Below, in pieces: positions 1 to 9,172 of a stretch of 64,000 nt of DNA (position 1 is its first letter; each line of letters starts with the position of its first letter). The stretch is from the NCBI RefSeq assembly GCF_001458195.1, contig NZ_CYPU01000011.1, positions 1-64,000 on the forward strand, written 5' to 3'. A program made the translations under genes and the position numbers. The notes under the pieces were generated by a model that did no database searches, was not told where the DNA came from, and saw only the letters and a list, made by a program, of their open reading frames with translations. This DNA comes from Ruegeria atlantica. GTDB taxonomy: Bacteria > Pseudomonadota > Alphaproteobacteria > Rhodobacterales > Rhodobacteraceae.

Positions 1-1151
<1,151 letters not shown>

Positions 1152-1185
1152 GGCGGCTCTGCCACCCAATCGGTTGAACTAAAGA

Positions 1186-1213
1186 AAGGGCGTCCCTCGG
1201 GGCGCCTTTTTTC
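1186..1213 (+). terminator. Rho-independent terminator after tuf
   Basis: A GC-rich hairpin (GGGCGTCC / GGGCGCC with a short CTCG loop) is followed by a run of six T about 35 nt after the tuf stop codon. Confidence 0.85.
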
Positions 1214-1309
1214 ATACCGATTAAATTCAAAAATTAGATTTCGTACTACCCTGATTGTTGCTTTGCATGCATTATCCCAAAAGGCGCAGTGAGATTTGGG
1301 AGCGCAATC

Positions 1310-2551
1310 GTGAAAATAGCCATAGTCCTATTGAGCCTTCTAACGATAGCTATCACTCCGGTTTCTGCCAGCGAAGAAAGCAAGGTTTGGGAGGCATCGG
1401 ACGCGGCAAATCAGTTCGTTAAAGATACGATTGTACTGGGTATGCTCGCCAGCCCTTATGGAACCGGGTGGACGGAGTACGAGCAGTTGCACACCTATTT
1501 TGAACGCGCGCGCGAAAATGGAATTACGGGGCGCGAAATGACTCTTGCGGCTGCAGACATGTCTTTCGAGACGCTCTTGGAGCAGCACTACCATTTTCGA
1601 GCGGCAATGGCTGAGCAACCGGAAAACTATCTGGTTGTGAATGAGACGCGAGACATCAAGGCTGCTCATGCTCAGGGAAAAACCGCTGTCATCTGGAACA
1701 GTCAGACCGCCACGATCCTAAATGGTGATCTCAGGAAGATGGCAATGCTCAAGGACTTGGGCATCAAAAGCATGATCTTGGCTTATAATGATATTTTCAG
1801 GACCGGGTCGGGCCAGTTGGCGGCCTACAATGGAAATGACATCGGGCTGACGCCTTGGGGCAAGTCGGTTATTGACGAGATGGTTCGTTTCGGAATTCTG
1901 TTGGACCTCAGCCACACCGGATCTCGGACGGCCAATGACGCTATGGCCTATATGGAGAGCAATTATCCCGGCGTTCCATTCGTCTATACCCATTCTGTAA
2001 CTTCGGGTTTGTATCAGAGCGAACCGAACGCGACACCGCGCGGTTGCTATCGAGCTATTCCAGACGATGAAGCACTCAGAGCTGCCGAATCTGGTGGCTA
2101 TGTGTCTCCGACGTTCACTGAGTGGATGATGGACGGCGTTTGGCCAGAGGATATTTCGCCCAAACAAGCGGCCGACATGATCGATTACTATGTGCAGTTA
2201 GTTGGAATAGATCATGTGGGCATCGCTACCGACGACATGTTTTCAACTGAGCTCGTCGTTGAGTTCGCGACCGCAAATGCCAGCATGTATGACGACGGCG
2301 GTTACATGATTGATGCGTTCAACAATGGTGCTACAGGCAATGGCGAGTTAGCCAAGATATTGGCCGCCATTACGGATGATCTTTGGGCACGCGGATACTC
2401 CAACGAAGACCTTGCAAAGATTTATGTTGGCAACAAGATGCGTGTCTACGCTCAGGTCTGGGAGGGGAAACCACCACAACAATTCCTTTTGGAGTATCCA
2501 GAGCGATTGCGTATGCGAGAAGAGTTTCGAGAGCTTTTCCCCACACGCTGA
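1310..2551 (+). CDS. Secreted M19 (membrane dipeptidase)-like protein with an incomplete metal site
   Basis: Related to peptidase M19 (renal dipeptidase family), zinc enzymes that cleave dipeptides. An N-terminal signal peptide ([11 protein letters not shown]...VSAS) predicts export. Family hallmarks are visible: the DLSHTG motif (His202), the THS motif (His228) and [12 protein letters not shown] near residue 308. However, the N-terminal HxD ligand pair is missing where expected (the region reads [12 protein letters not shown]) and the usual bridging Glu is Gln132 (WNSQ), so classical dinuclear dipeptidase activity is doubtful. The GTG at 1310 has a GGGAG ribosome site 8 nt upstream; an in-frame GTG at 1289 is the alternative. 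It lies alone between tuf and rpsJ, a position normally without such a gene. Confidence 0.75.
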   Translation: MKIAIVLLSLLTIAITPVSASEESKVWEASDAANQFVKDTIVLGMLASPYGTGWTEYEQLHTYFERARENGITGREMTLAAADMSFETLLEQHYHFRAAMAEQPENYLVVNETRDIKAAHAQGKTAVIWNSQTATILNGDLRKMAMLKDLGIKSMILAYNDIFRTGSGQLAAYNGNDIGLTPWGKSVIDEMVRFGILLDLSHTGSRTANDAMAYMESNYPGVPFVYTHSVTSGLYQSEPNATPRGCYRAIPDDEALRAAESGGYVSPTFTEWMMDGVWPEDISPKQAADMIDYYVQLVGIDHVGIATDDMFSTELVVEFATANASMYDDGGYMIDAFNNGATGNGELAKILAAITDDLWARGYSNEDLAKIYVGNKMRVYAQVWEGKPPQQFLLEYPERLRMREEFRELFPTR

Positions 2552-2619
2552 TTTTCAGTGACAGGCAATTTGCGCTGAAGCTGGTCTGAGAGCTCTAGCG
2601 AGCCCAGTTCAATTCCCCC

Positions 2620-2648
2620 TTGCCAAACCCCATCAACCCCTGTAAATC
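2620..2648 (+). promoter_or_regulatory. Predicted sigma70-type promoter of the S10 (rpsJ) operon
   Basis: TTGCCA (2620-2625), a 17-nt C-rich spacer and TAAATC (2643-2648). The same TTGCCA-N17 layout is found before rpmC and rplO. It predicts a leader of roughly 110 nt before rpsJ. Confidence 0.5.
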
Positions 2649-2674
2649 GCGCGAGTTCTCTACAAGAACATCGA

Positions 2675-2696
2675 GGCGGGGTGATTCCCGCCTTTT
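2675..2696 (+). terminator. Terminator-like hairpin inside the rpsJ leader (possible attenuator)
   Basis: A perfect GGCGGG / CCCGCC stem with a 6-nt loop is followed by TTTT. It lies downstream of the predicted rpsJ promoter and about 70 nt before the rpsJ start, so it would sit in the nascent leader rather than end the upstream gene. In E. coli the S10 leader is an L4-controlled attenuator; a similar role here is inference. It could also simply terminate transcription coming from the M19-like gene. Confidence 0.5.
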
Positions 2697-2767
2697 GGGT
2701 TCGAAGAGGGTTGGCGATGCGCGCTTGTCCTCCTCTCAACCTCAACGCCTGATAAAAGGCTGTTATA

Positions 2768-3082
2768 ATGCAAAGCCAAAACATCCGTATTCGGCTGAAG
2801 GCATTTGACTATCGCGTTCTGGATGCCAGCACGCAAGAGATCGTCAACACTGCCAAGCGGACCGGCGCGAACGTGCGCGGCCCGATCCCGCTGCCGAACA
2901 AGATTGAGAAGTTCACGGTTCTACGTGGCCCTCACGTTGACAAGAAATCCCGCGACCAGTTCGAGATCCGCACGCACAAGCGTCTGCTCGACATCGTTGA
3001 TCCGACCCCCCAGACCGTTGACGCGCTCATGAAGCTCGACCTCGCCGCTGGTGTGGACGTCGAGATCAAGCTGCAGTCGTAA
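2768..3082 (+). CDS. rpsJ: 30S ribosomal protein S10
   Basis: Component of the 30S head and, with NusB, of antitermination complexes. The protein has the full family length (104 residues) with the conserved core [45 protein letters not shown] and the C-terminal [12 protein letters not shown]. It is the first gene of the S10 group and is followed after 18 nt by rplC, so the two are surely co-transcribed. Start is ATG after a weak AAGGCTG ribosome site. Confidence 0.97.
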   Translation: MQSQNIRIRLKAFDYRVLDASTQEIVNTAKRTGANVRGPIPLPNKIEKFTVLRGPHVDKKSRDQFEIRTHKRLLDIVDPTPQTVDALMKLDLAAGVDVEIKLQS

Positions 3083-3100
3083 GATCGGAGGGTATAGATT

Positions 3101-3826
3101 ATGCGCTCTGGTATTATCGCAAAAAAAGTTGGCATGACCCGCCTGTTCATGGAAGACGGCAAGCAGATTCCTGTGACCGTTCTTCACCTGGACGGCCTGC
3201 AGGTCGTTGCACAGCGGACCGCTGACAAAGACGGCTACACCGCCGTTCAGTTGGGTGCTGGTGCGGCCAAGGCAAAACGCACCTCGAAGGCCATGCGCGG
3301 TCACTATGCCGCTGCAAAGGTCGAGCCCAAGCGTAAGCTGGCCGAGTTCCGCGTCTCTGAAGATGGCCTGATCGAAGTGGGCGCCGAGATTTCAGCAGAA
3401 CACTTCCTGGAAGGTCAGAAAGTTGACGTTTCGGGCACCTCGATCGGTAAAGGCTTTGCCGGTGCAATGAAGCGCCACAACTTCGGTGGTCTTCGCGCCT
3501 CGCACGGTGTTTCGATCAGCCACCGTTCGCACGGTTCGACTGGCCAGTGTCAGGATCCGGGCAAGGTTTTCAAAGGCAAGAAGATGGCCGGTCACATGGG
3601 TGCTGCCCGTGTAACCACCCAGAACCTGGAAGTCGTCAAAACCGACGCCGACCGTGGTCTGGTCTTCATCAAAGGCGCCGTTCCCGGACCGAAATCGGGC
3701 TGGGTTACCGTCAAGGACGCCGTCAAGAAGAAAGCACCGGAAGGCCTGCCTTTCCCGGCAGCCGTAAAAGGTGCTGCAACTGAAGCACCTGCGGAAGAAG
3801 CTCCCGCGGAAGGTGGTGAAGCATGA
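3101..3826 (+). CDS. rplC: 50S ribosomal protein L3
   Basis: Early-assembly 23S rRNA-binding protein whose internal loop reaches near the peptidyl-transferase centre. N-terminal [16 protein letters not shown] and the loop with [40 protein letters not shown] are typical. The last ~35 residues form an Ala/Glu/Pro-rich tail ([13 protein letters not shown]), common in Rhodobacteraceae L3 and probably disordered. GGAGGG ribosome site lies 10 nt upstream of ATG. It overlaps rplD by 4 nt (ATGA), indicating translational coupling. Confidence 0.97.
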   Translation: MRSGIIAKKVGMTRLFMEDGKQIPVTVLHLDGLQVVAQRTADKDGYTAVQLGAGAAKAKRTSKAMRGHYAAAKVEPKRKLAEFRVSEDGLIEVGAEISAEHFLEGQKVDVSGTSIGKGFAGAMKRHNFGGLRASHGVSISHRSHGSTGQCQDPGKVFKGKKMAGHMGAARVTTQNLEVVKTDADRGLVFIKGAVPGPKSGWVTVKDAVKKKAPEGLPFPAAVKGAATEAPAEEAPAEGGEA

Positions 3827-4440
3827 AACTTGATGTAATCAAACTGGACGGCGGCAAAGCCGGCAACATCGAGCTGGACGCCGATCTGTTCGGCCTCGAG
3901 CCGCGCGCGGACATCCTGCACCGTGTGGTCCGTTGGCAGCGCAACAACGCGCAGGCCGGCACCCACAAGGTCAAGACCCGCTCGGAAGTGTCCTACTCGA
4001 CCAAGAAGATCTATCGCCAAAAAGGCACCGGTGGCGCACGCCACGGCGCACGCTCGGCACCGATCTTCCGGGGTGGTGGCGTTTACAAAGGTCCGGTCGT
4101 GCGTTCGCATGGTCATGACCTGCCGAAGAAGTTCCGTAAACTCGGTCTGCGCCACGCGCTGTCTGCCAAAATGGCAGCTGGTGAACTGGTTGTGATCGAA
4201 AACGCCGAAGCCGAAGGCAAGACCGCTGCACTGGCCAAACAGGTTGCAAACCTGGGCTGGAAGCGCGCTCTGGTCATCGACGGGGCGACCGTGAACGAAG
4301 GTTTCCTGAAGGCGTCGCGCAACATCGAAGGTCTGGATATCCTGCCGTCGATGGGTGCAAACGTTTATGACATCCTTAAGCGTGACACTCTGGTGCTCAC
4401 CAAAGCGGCTGTCGAAGCACTGGAGGCTCGTCTGAAATGA
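3823..4440 (+). CDS. rplD: 50S ribosomal protein L4
   Basis: Binds 23S rRNA and lines the exit tunnel. Full length (205 residues), with the tunnel-loop segment [35 protein letters not shown] compressed in the middle and a normal C-terminal domain. In enterobacteria L4 also represses its own operon through the S10 leader; the leader hairpin at 2675 makes this worth testing here. It overlaps both neighbours by ATGA, so L3-L4-L23 are translationally coupled. Confidence 0.97.
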   Translation: MKLDVIKLDGGKAGNIELDADLFGLEPRADILHRVVRWQRNNAQAGTHKVKTRSEVSYSTKKIYRQKGTGGARHGARSAPIFRGGGVYKGPVVRSHGHDLPKKFRKLGLRHALSAKMAAGELVVIENAEAEGKTAALAKQVANLGWKRALVIDGATVNEGFLKASRNIEGLDILPSMGANVYDILKRDTLVLTKAAVEALEARLK

Positions 4441-4733
4441 GCGCGAAGGCAGAACACTACGACGTGATCCGCAAGCCGATCATCACTGAAAAGTCGACCA
4501 TGGCGTCTGAGAACGGCGCGATTGTCTTTGAAGTGGCGATCGACAGCAACAAACCGCAGATCAAAGAAGCGGTTGAATCGCTGTTTGGTGTCAAGGTGAA
4601 GGCGGTCAACACCACCATCACCAAAGGCAAGGTCAAGCGGTTCCGCGGCCAGTTGGGCAAGCGGAAAGACGTCAAAAAAGCATATGTGACCCTGGAAGAG
4701 GGTAATACCATCGACGTAAGCACCGGTCTCTGA
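4437..4733 (+). CDS. rplW: 50S ribosomal protein L23
   Basis: Sits at the exit of the ribosomal tunnel and docks trigger factor and SRP. Complete at 98 residues: [14 protein letters not shown] at the N-terminus, [13 protein letters not shown], then [19 protein letters not shown] and the end STGL. In most bacteria rplB follows directly; here a terminator follows and rplB is 4.6 kb away. The last ~100 bp of this gene are the source of three diverged copies downstream (5877, 7190 and 7611), which makes the 3' end of rplW an apparent insertion hotspot. Confidence 0.97.
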   Translation: MSAKAEHYDVIRKPIITEKSTMASENGAIVFEVAIDSNKPQIKEAVESLFGVKVKAVNTTITKGKVKRFRGQLGKRKDVKKAYVTLEEGNTIDVSTGL

Positions 4734-4756
4734 TTGGACCCGTCTGTGGCAAAAAC

Positions 4757-4789
4757 AAAAGGCCCCTGCATCAGCAGGGGCCTTTTTTT
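4757..4789 (+). terminator. Rho-independent terminator after rplW
   Basis: Perfect stem GGCCCCTGC / GCAGGGGCC with an ATCA loop and seven T, 25 nt after the rplW stop. Decayed hairpins occupy the same relative position after the rplW tail copies at 5877 and 7190. Confidence 0.93.
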
Positions 4790-4867
4790 GTTGGCGCAGC
4801 TCATCTGGCCGCGTTGAATTTGGCCCGGACCTGTGCACAGTGACCTAAAGGCAGTGAGACGGGTGAT

Positions 4868-5878
4868 ATGCAGGCTGAACAGCAGGTTCGCGATTTCGGG
4901 AAAACCCGGGATGGTCAGATCGTCAGAAGCATCGATATTGGGCAGGGGGCGCTTTCTGCGCGTATCCTGACCTATGGCGCAACGTTGCAGGATCTGCGTT
5001 TGCAGGGTTTTGAGCATCCTCTGATATTGGGGTGGCCGGAGATTGCAGGCTATGAAGACAGCACTGCTTACCTAGGAGCCATGGTGGGCCGTTGTGCCAA
5101 TCGGATCGCGCGCGCGTCATACAGTCTGGATGGCGCTAGCTACCAGCTGGATCGCAATTATTTGGGCACTCATACGTTGCACGGCGGAACGCAAGGTATG
5201 GATTGTCTGGTCTGGGAAATTTCCAGCGTTACACCGGGCGCGGTCACTTTGCAGCTGACCCTGCCTGATGGCCACATGGGCTTTGGCGGCGACTTGGAAG
5301 TGGCGGTGACCTTCCGAGTCGAGGCGGACGCTACATTGAGTATCGAAATGGAAGCGCGGACAACGTCGGCAAGCCTATGCAATCTGACCCCGCATATCTA
5401 TTTCAACCTCGACGGTGGCACAGACATCCGCCAGCACGAACTAATGGTGCGCGCTGAACGCTACACCCCTCTTGACGGGGACCTCATTCCCACAGGTGAA
5501 GCGCTTAGCGTTGCGGGCACGCCCTTTGATCTGCGGTCATCGCGACCTTTGGGGGGCTGGGCATACGATCACAATTTCTGCCTGTCCGATCAGCGTCTGC
5601 CTTGTCGTCCTGTGGCGACGCTGACCGGGTCGTCCTCAGGTCTTTCGATGCAGCTCGAGACGACCGAGCCGGGTTTGCAGGTCTATTCCGGTTCGTCTTT
5701 GGATGAAGGTCCACGCATTGGCTTGGGCGGCCGACCCTACGGCCCTTATTCTGGCGTCGCTTTGGAACCACAGGTCTGGCCCGATTCAATCAACCAGCAA
5801 GGGTTTCCAAGTGCGGTATTGCGCAAGGGTCAAACCTATCGCCATGTTTCGCGATACGTGTTTCAGAGCGAGGTTTAA
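4868..5878 (+). CDS. galM: Aldose 1-epimerase (mutarotase)
   Basis: Interconverts alpha and beta anomers of hexoses in the cytoplasm. The galactose-mutarotase beta-sandwich signature is complete: NRI at residues 78-80, LHGG with His105, PHIYFNL with catalytic His176, DHNF with Asp234 and the catalytic base Glu300 in ALEPQVWPDS. Length (336 aa) is normal for the family. It stands alone, with no sugar catabolic genes beside it, between rplW and rplB. Its stop codon falls directly on the start of a diverged rplW tail copy. The gene symbol is by family; the natural substrate is unknown. Confidence 0.9.
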   Translation: MQAEQQVRDFGKTRDGQIVRSIDIGQGALSARILTYGATLQDLRLQGFEHPLILGWPEIAGYEDSTAYLGAMVGRCANRIARASYSLDGASYQLDRNYLGTHTLHGGTQGMDCLVWEISSVTPGAVTLQLTLPDGHMGFGGDLEVAVTFRVEADATLSIEMEARTTSASLCNLTPHIYFNLDGGTDIRQHELMVRAERYTPLDGDLIPTGEALSVAGTPFDLRSSRPLGGWAYDHNFCLSDQRLPCRPVATLTGSSSGLSMQLETTEPGLQVYSGSSLDEGPRIGLGGRPYGPYSGVALEPQVWPDSINQQGFPSAVLRKGQTYRHVSRYVFQSEV

Positions 5879-6036
5879 GGTCAGGCGGTTCCATAGCCAG
5901 TTGGGTCGCCGGAAAAGGGACAAAAAAAGCATTTTTGATCTAGGCAGAGGGTTACACTATCGATGTAAATACCTATCTCTGATCGGATCCGCCTACGGAT
6001 AAGCGTGAGGGTCCCCGCGAAAGCGGAGGTTTTCTT
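5877..6036 (+). repeat. Diverged copy 1 of the rplW 3' end plus terminator
   Basis: Aligns with rplW 4629-4790 starting at the shared AAGGTCA right at the galM stop codon; about 73% identity by hand count over ~111 nt, with a 1-nt insertion that destroys the reading frame. The hairpin CCCCGC-GAAA-GCGGAGG followed by TTTTC (6011-6036) occupies the terminator position. The following 115 nt up to the desaturase start show no recognisable gene. Confidence 0.88.
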
Positions 6037-6151
6037 GAGCAACAACACCAGAGAAAATGAGCGCGACACATTCGCCTCAGCCAGAATTCGCTTGCTATGC
6101 CGGATCGGTAGTCTATGCGGTTTCTACAAACATAAGTGACATGGCAGGCGC

Positions 6152-7186
6152 ATGACAAAACCCTATCTCTCGACCCCGGACAAACCGGATGTGACCGCCG
6201 CGCGGGATTGGGTTACGACACTTGCCAAATACCGCGAGCCGAACCAGTGGCGCAGCTCCTTTGAGCTGGGTGTCAGTATTATCCCTTTCTTCGTGCTATG
6301 GGCGCTGTCCTGGATGTCGCTTTCGGTTAGCTATTGGTTGGCTTTTGCGATTGCCGTTCTCAACGCGGCCTTCCTGCTGCGCTTGTTTGCGATCCAGCAT
6401 GATTGTGGGCACGGAGCGTTCTTCAAGAACCGGTCGGTCAGCGACTGGGTTGGGCGGGTCATTGGTGTATTGACCTTGACGCCGTATGACGTCTGGCGCC
6501 GCACGCATTCCAACCATCACAACAGCTCGGGCAATTTGGACAAACGGGGAATGGGCGATATTCACACTTTGACAGTCGCTGAGTACCGTTCAAAGACGCC
6601 CATGAACCGGTTCTGGTATCGGGTTTATCGCAACCCCATTACTCTTTTTGTCCTTGGCCCCGGCTATCTGTTTCTGTTCCAGAACCGCCTCCCGTTGGGT
6701 TTGACGGGCAGCGTCAGGTTCTGGATCAGCGCGATGGGCACCAACCTTGCCATTCTGGCTGCGCTCGTGGCCGTATACTATTTTGGCGGCCTGATGCCGG
6801 TGCTGCTGATCTTTCTGCCTTCGACCCTGATTGCCGCGACTGCGGGCGTGTGGCTGTTCTATGTGCAGCATCAGTTCGAAGACACGCACTGGGATGCTGA
6901 TAAGGACTGGCAACTGCATGAGGCTGCCTTGCACGGCAGCTCGCATTACATCCTGCCATCTGTGCTGCAGTGGTTCAGCGCCAACATCGGCATCCACCAC
7001 GTGCACCACCTGTATAGCCGCATCCCGTTCTATCGCCTGACCGAAGTGCTGCGCGATCATGATGAGCTGGCCAACAGCAACAAGATGACCATCCGTGAGA
7101 GCCTCGCGAATGCACGGTTGCACCTGTGGGACGAAAATAACCGCCGTTTGTTGTCCTTCGCTGAGGCGCGTGCGCTGTATGGGTGA
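6152..7186 (+). CDS. Membrane fatty acid desaturase (omega-6/Delta12 type)
   Basis: Membrane di-iron enzyme that introduces a cis double bond into an acyl chain. The three histidine boxes are intact: HDCGH at residues 83-87, HSNHH at 119-123 and HHVHH at 282-286. Hydrophobic segments lie near residues 40-80, 162-178 and 190-236, fitting two helical hairpins. Length (344 aa) is typical. No ferredoxin or reductase partner is adjacent. It is the second single gene in the rplW-rplB gap and is followed 3 nt after its stop by another rplW tail copy. The regiospecificity cannot be read from the sequence. Confidence 0.92.
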   Translation: MTKPYLSTPDKPDVTAARDWVTTLAKYREPNQWRSSFELGVSIIPFFVLWALSWMSLSVSYWLAFAIAVLNAAFLLRLFAIQHDCGHGAFFKNRSVSDWVGRVIGVLTLTPYDVWRRTHSNHHNSSGNLDKRGMGDIHTLTVAEYRSKTPMNRFWYRVYRNPITLFVLGPGYLFLFQNRLPLGLTGSVRFWISAMGTNLAILAALVAVYYFGGLMPVLLIFLPSTLIAATAGVWLFYVQHQFEDTHWDADKDWQLHEAALHGSSHYILPSVLQWFSANIGIHHVHHLYSRIPFYRLTEVLRDHDELANSNKMTIRESLANARLHLWDENNRRLLSFAEARALYG

Positions 7187-7189
7187 GGG

Positions 7190-7340
7190 GTGTTCCGCCG
7201 GGTGGAGCACAACCGGAAAGACGTCAAGAAATCACATGTGACCCGTGAAGAAGGTAACACCACCGACGTACCCTTCGGCCCCTGATCGGAACTGCCCTTG
7301 GAAAAAGACGAAAGCCCCCACGCAAGCGGTGGTTTTTTGT
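7190..7340 (+). repeat. Diverged copy 2 of the rplW 3' end plus terminator
   Basis: Aligns without gaps to rplW from GTTCCGC (4640; here 7192); 75 of 99 nt identical by hand count. The rplW reading frame and TGA stop are kept: RKDVKKSHVTREEGNTTDV...P then stop. A hairpin (CCACGC-AA-GCGGTGG) plus six T (7315-7338) sits at the terminator position. Confidence 0.9.
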
Positions 7341-7431
7341 TATTTGAATGTCTGTTCTGAACTTGCTCTGTCAGATTTGCCCCGCGAAGCTGCCGTTGCT
7401 TCGAGTGCACAGAGCAGATAGGCATACACGT

Positions 7432-7608
7432 ATGAAACATGTCCCCAAAGAAACAACAGATGAGGCCCTTATTCAGGAGTTCCTGGATAAAGGAGGCAAA
7501 GTCAGCGTCGGCAAAACCAAACCCGCGCCTGCAGAGCTGGGTTTGAGCAAGAATGTCTGGAACGCCAAACTGACCAAAGAAGAGAAGGCCGCGCGCGACA
7601 AGAAGTGA
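7432..7608 (+). CDS. Small cytoplasmic protein of unknown function (58 aa)
   Basis: The peptide begins MKHVPKETTDEALIQEFL and contains VSVGKTKPAPAELGLSKN and a basic C-terminus with KLTKEEKAARDKK. It is highly charged, without a signal peptide or membrane segment; I recall similar unnamed small proteins in Rhodobacteraceae but cannot assign a function. The ATG at 7432 is preferred because a further upstream ATG (7348) would place the start inside a region without coding character directly after a terminator hairpin. It is the third single gene followed immediately by an rplW tail copy. Confidence 0.6.
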   Translation: MKHVPKETTDEALIQEFLDKGGKVSVGKTKPAPAELGLSKNVWNAKLTKEEKAARDKK

Positions 7609-7610
7609 TC

Positions 7611-7750
7611 GTGCGAGGCCAGTTGGGAAAGCGGAAAGACGTTAAGAAAGCATATACGACCCTGGAAGAGCGGAGCACCATCGACGTGTTTACCGGTCTC
7701 TGATCGAATCCGTCTTTGGGGAGTTGGGTGCGTAAGGAAGTTGGTTTTTT
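7611..7750 (+). repeat. Diverged copy 3 of the rplW 3' end
   Basis: The best preserved copy: 83 of 99 nt identical to rplW from GGCCAGTTGGG (4647) by hand count. The rplW frame and stop are intact: [27 protein letters not shown], stop at 7702-7704. It begins 3 nt after the stop of the 58-aa gene. Only a T-run (7744-7752) is left where the terminator would be. From 7751 to 7947 the DNA is AT-rich with no recognisable gene. Confidence 0.92.
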
Positions 7751-7947
7751 TGTTTTAACTACTTCCTGCAATTTCCACGGAATCAATCATTCCGAAATTT
7801 TAGTGGCAAACCTTCATTTCTGGGTTGATTGGCAAACTGACTGTTGTAGTCACTGCTTTGAGCGCACAAGAAATTTAGAAGAGCCAGCCAATGTCCGTTA
7901 GCGTGATACTACTAGGTTAATTTACAGCGCATTCCCTGTTCACTCAA

Positions 7948-8775
7948 GTGAATAGAAGCTTTGGTCAGTTTGATACTCTACCTGCCGAAGTCAATTTTGA
8001 CTTTAGGTACCTTAGTTTTGTGAGGCCTTCGGGAGTGGTGTTTCTAAGCAACCTCTCCAGATTTCTTCTTCGTAAAGGGTGCGCGGTCACTTACGGCAAT
8101 ATGAACAAGATGTCCGAAGCGATACGTTTCTTGGACGATTCCTTGTTCTTCGAGCAGCATATGGGTTCTAAGCTGAATGCTTGGAGTAACCCTCGTGCAA
8201 CTACGCAACCTTTAATCGAGGTGCGGCACACGGAAAGTCACGATTGGGTTCGGAACACGTTTGTTCCTTGGCTTTCGGGGTGTTCAAAAATTGCCCAACA
8301 TGATCTTGGCGAGTTGGCGACCTGTCTGTCGGAGCTCTTCAACAACATTGATGATCACACAGAGTTCGACGTCGGCAGCGTATTTGCACAGTGGTACCCG
8401 CAAGAAGAACGCGTAATTGTTGCTGTTGCAGATTTTGGTGTTGGAATCCCGACGACCGTTGGGCGCGTTTGTGAGGGCCTGTCAGATAGCGAAGCCATAA
8501 TAAAGGCATTTGAAGATGAGTTTACATCGCAGAGCACTCCCAGAAACAGAGGTATCGGGCTACATTTCTTACTACAAAACGTAGTGCAGAATTTGTCTGG
8601 AAAACTTGAAGTTAACTCCGCGAATGGTGCGGTGGTGTTCGAAAAAGTTGGCAATTTGTTAAATGCCGTGCCGTATACACAAAACGGGTACTGTCCGGGG
8701 ACGCTAATTGTCTTGGAGTTTAACACGTCGGCAATTGAGCGAACAGACGGCGATCTGGAGGATTTGGAATGGTAG
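7948..8775 (+). CDS. STAS-like/HATPase protein (anti-sigma-factor-kinase-like ATPase)
   Basis: Residues ~15-70 resemble a STAS-like fold (FDFRYLSFVRPSGVVFLSNL), and residues ~115-220 form a GHKL ATPase domain: N-box Glu129...Asn132 in LSELFNNIDDHT, G1 box DFGVG at 162-166 and G2 box RGIGL at 201-205. No His-phosphoacceptor (HisKA) domain or membrane segment is seen, so it is not a classical sensor kinase. It overlaps the next gene by 7 nt. Known GHKL/STAS pairs (for example SpoIIAB/SpoIIAA type) act as phosphorylation-controlled partner switches; a similar role is inference. The GTG start is uncertain. Base composition is lower in GC than the neighbours, suggesting recent transfer. Confidence 0.72.
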   Translation: MNRSFGQFDTLPAEVNFDFRYLSFVRPSGVVFLSNLSRFLLRKGCAVTYGNMNKMSEAIRFLDDSLFFEQHMGSKLNAWSNPRATTQPLIEVRHTESHDWVRNTFVPWLSGCSKIAQHDLGELATCLSELFNNIDDHTEFDVGSVFAQWYPQEERVIVAVADFGVGIPTTVGRVCEGLSDSEAIIKAFEDEFTSQSTPRNRGIGLHFLLQNVVQNLSGKLEVNSANGAVVFEKVGNLLNAVPYTQNGYCPGTLIVLEFNTSAIERTDGDLEDLEW

Positions 8776-9065
8776 TGTACATTCGAGACATTGTTGACGG
8801 GTGTGATACCAATGCACAAGGCGCCGTGTTGAGTGCTCTGCTGGATGCCAACTTAAGTAAAATGCAAAGCGTTACGCTTGATTTTACTGACGTTTTCAAT
8901 GTGACTTCTTCCTTTGTGAACACCGCATTTGTAGACTTGATGGACCGGCATGACTTGGCCCAGTTTAAGCAGCATGTGAAGTTAAGGAACGTAAATCGTC
9001 AGATAGCTACGTTGGTAAAGTCTCGGTTAGCTTCAATGGAAGCCAAGTCGGCTATGGCAGCTTAA
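8769..9065 (+). CDS. STAS-like domain protein (DUF4325 type)
   Basis: Small protein (98 aa) whose core, VTLDFTDVFNVTSSFVNTAFVDLM, matches the STAS-like DUF4325 pattern of a strand, then a loop with Asn-Val-Thr-Ser-Ser, then a helix. It overlaps the end of the GHKL ATPase gene, so the two are translationally coupled and very probably act together. The Ser/Thr-rich loop is where a phosphoacceptor would lie in an anti-anti-sigma factor; no experiment is known to me for this family. Low-GC base composition is shared with its partner. Confidence 0.72.
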   Translation: MVVYIRDIVDGCDTNAQGAVLSALLDANLSKMQSVTLDFTDVFNVTSSFVNTAFVDLMDRHDLAQFKQHVKLRNVNRQIATLVKSRLASMEAKSAMAA

Positions 9066-9172
9066 AATCTACTGATTTCGTAGTTTGAAGCGTTAGAGTT
9101 TTCCTGTTTTTTTGTTTTTGTTGAATCCTATAGACACCCACCCCCATCACTGCTAAACGCATCCAATCTTAC

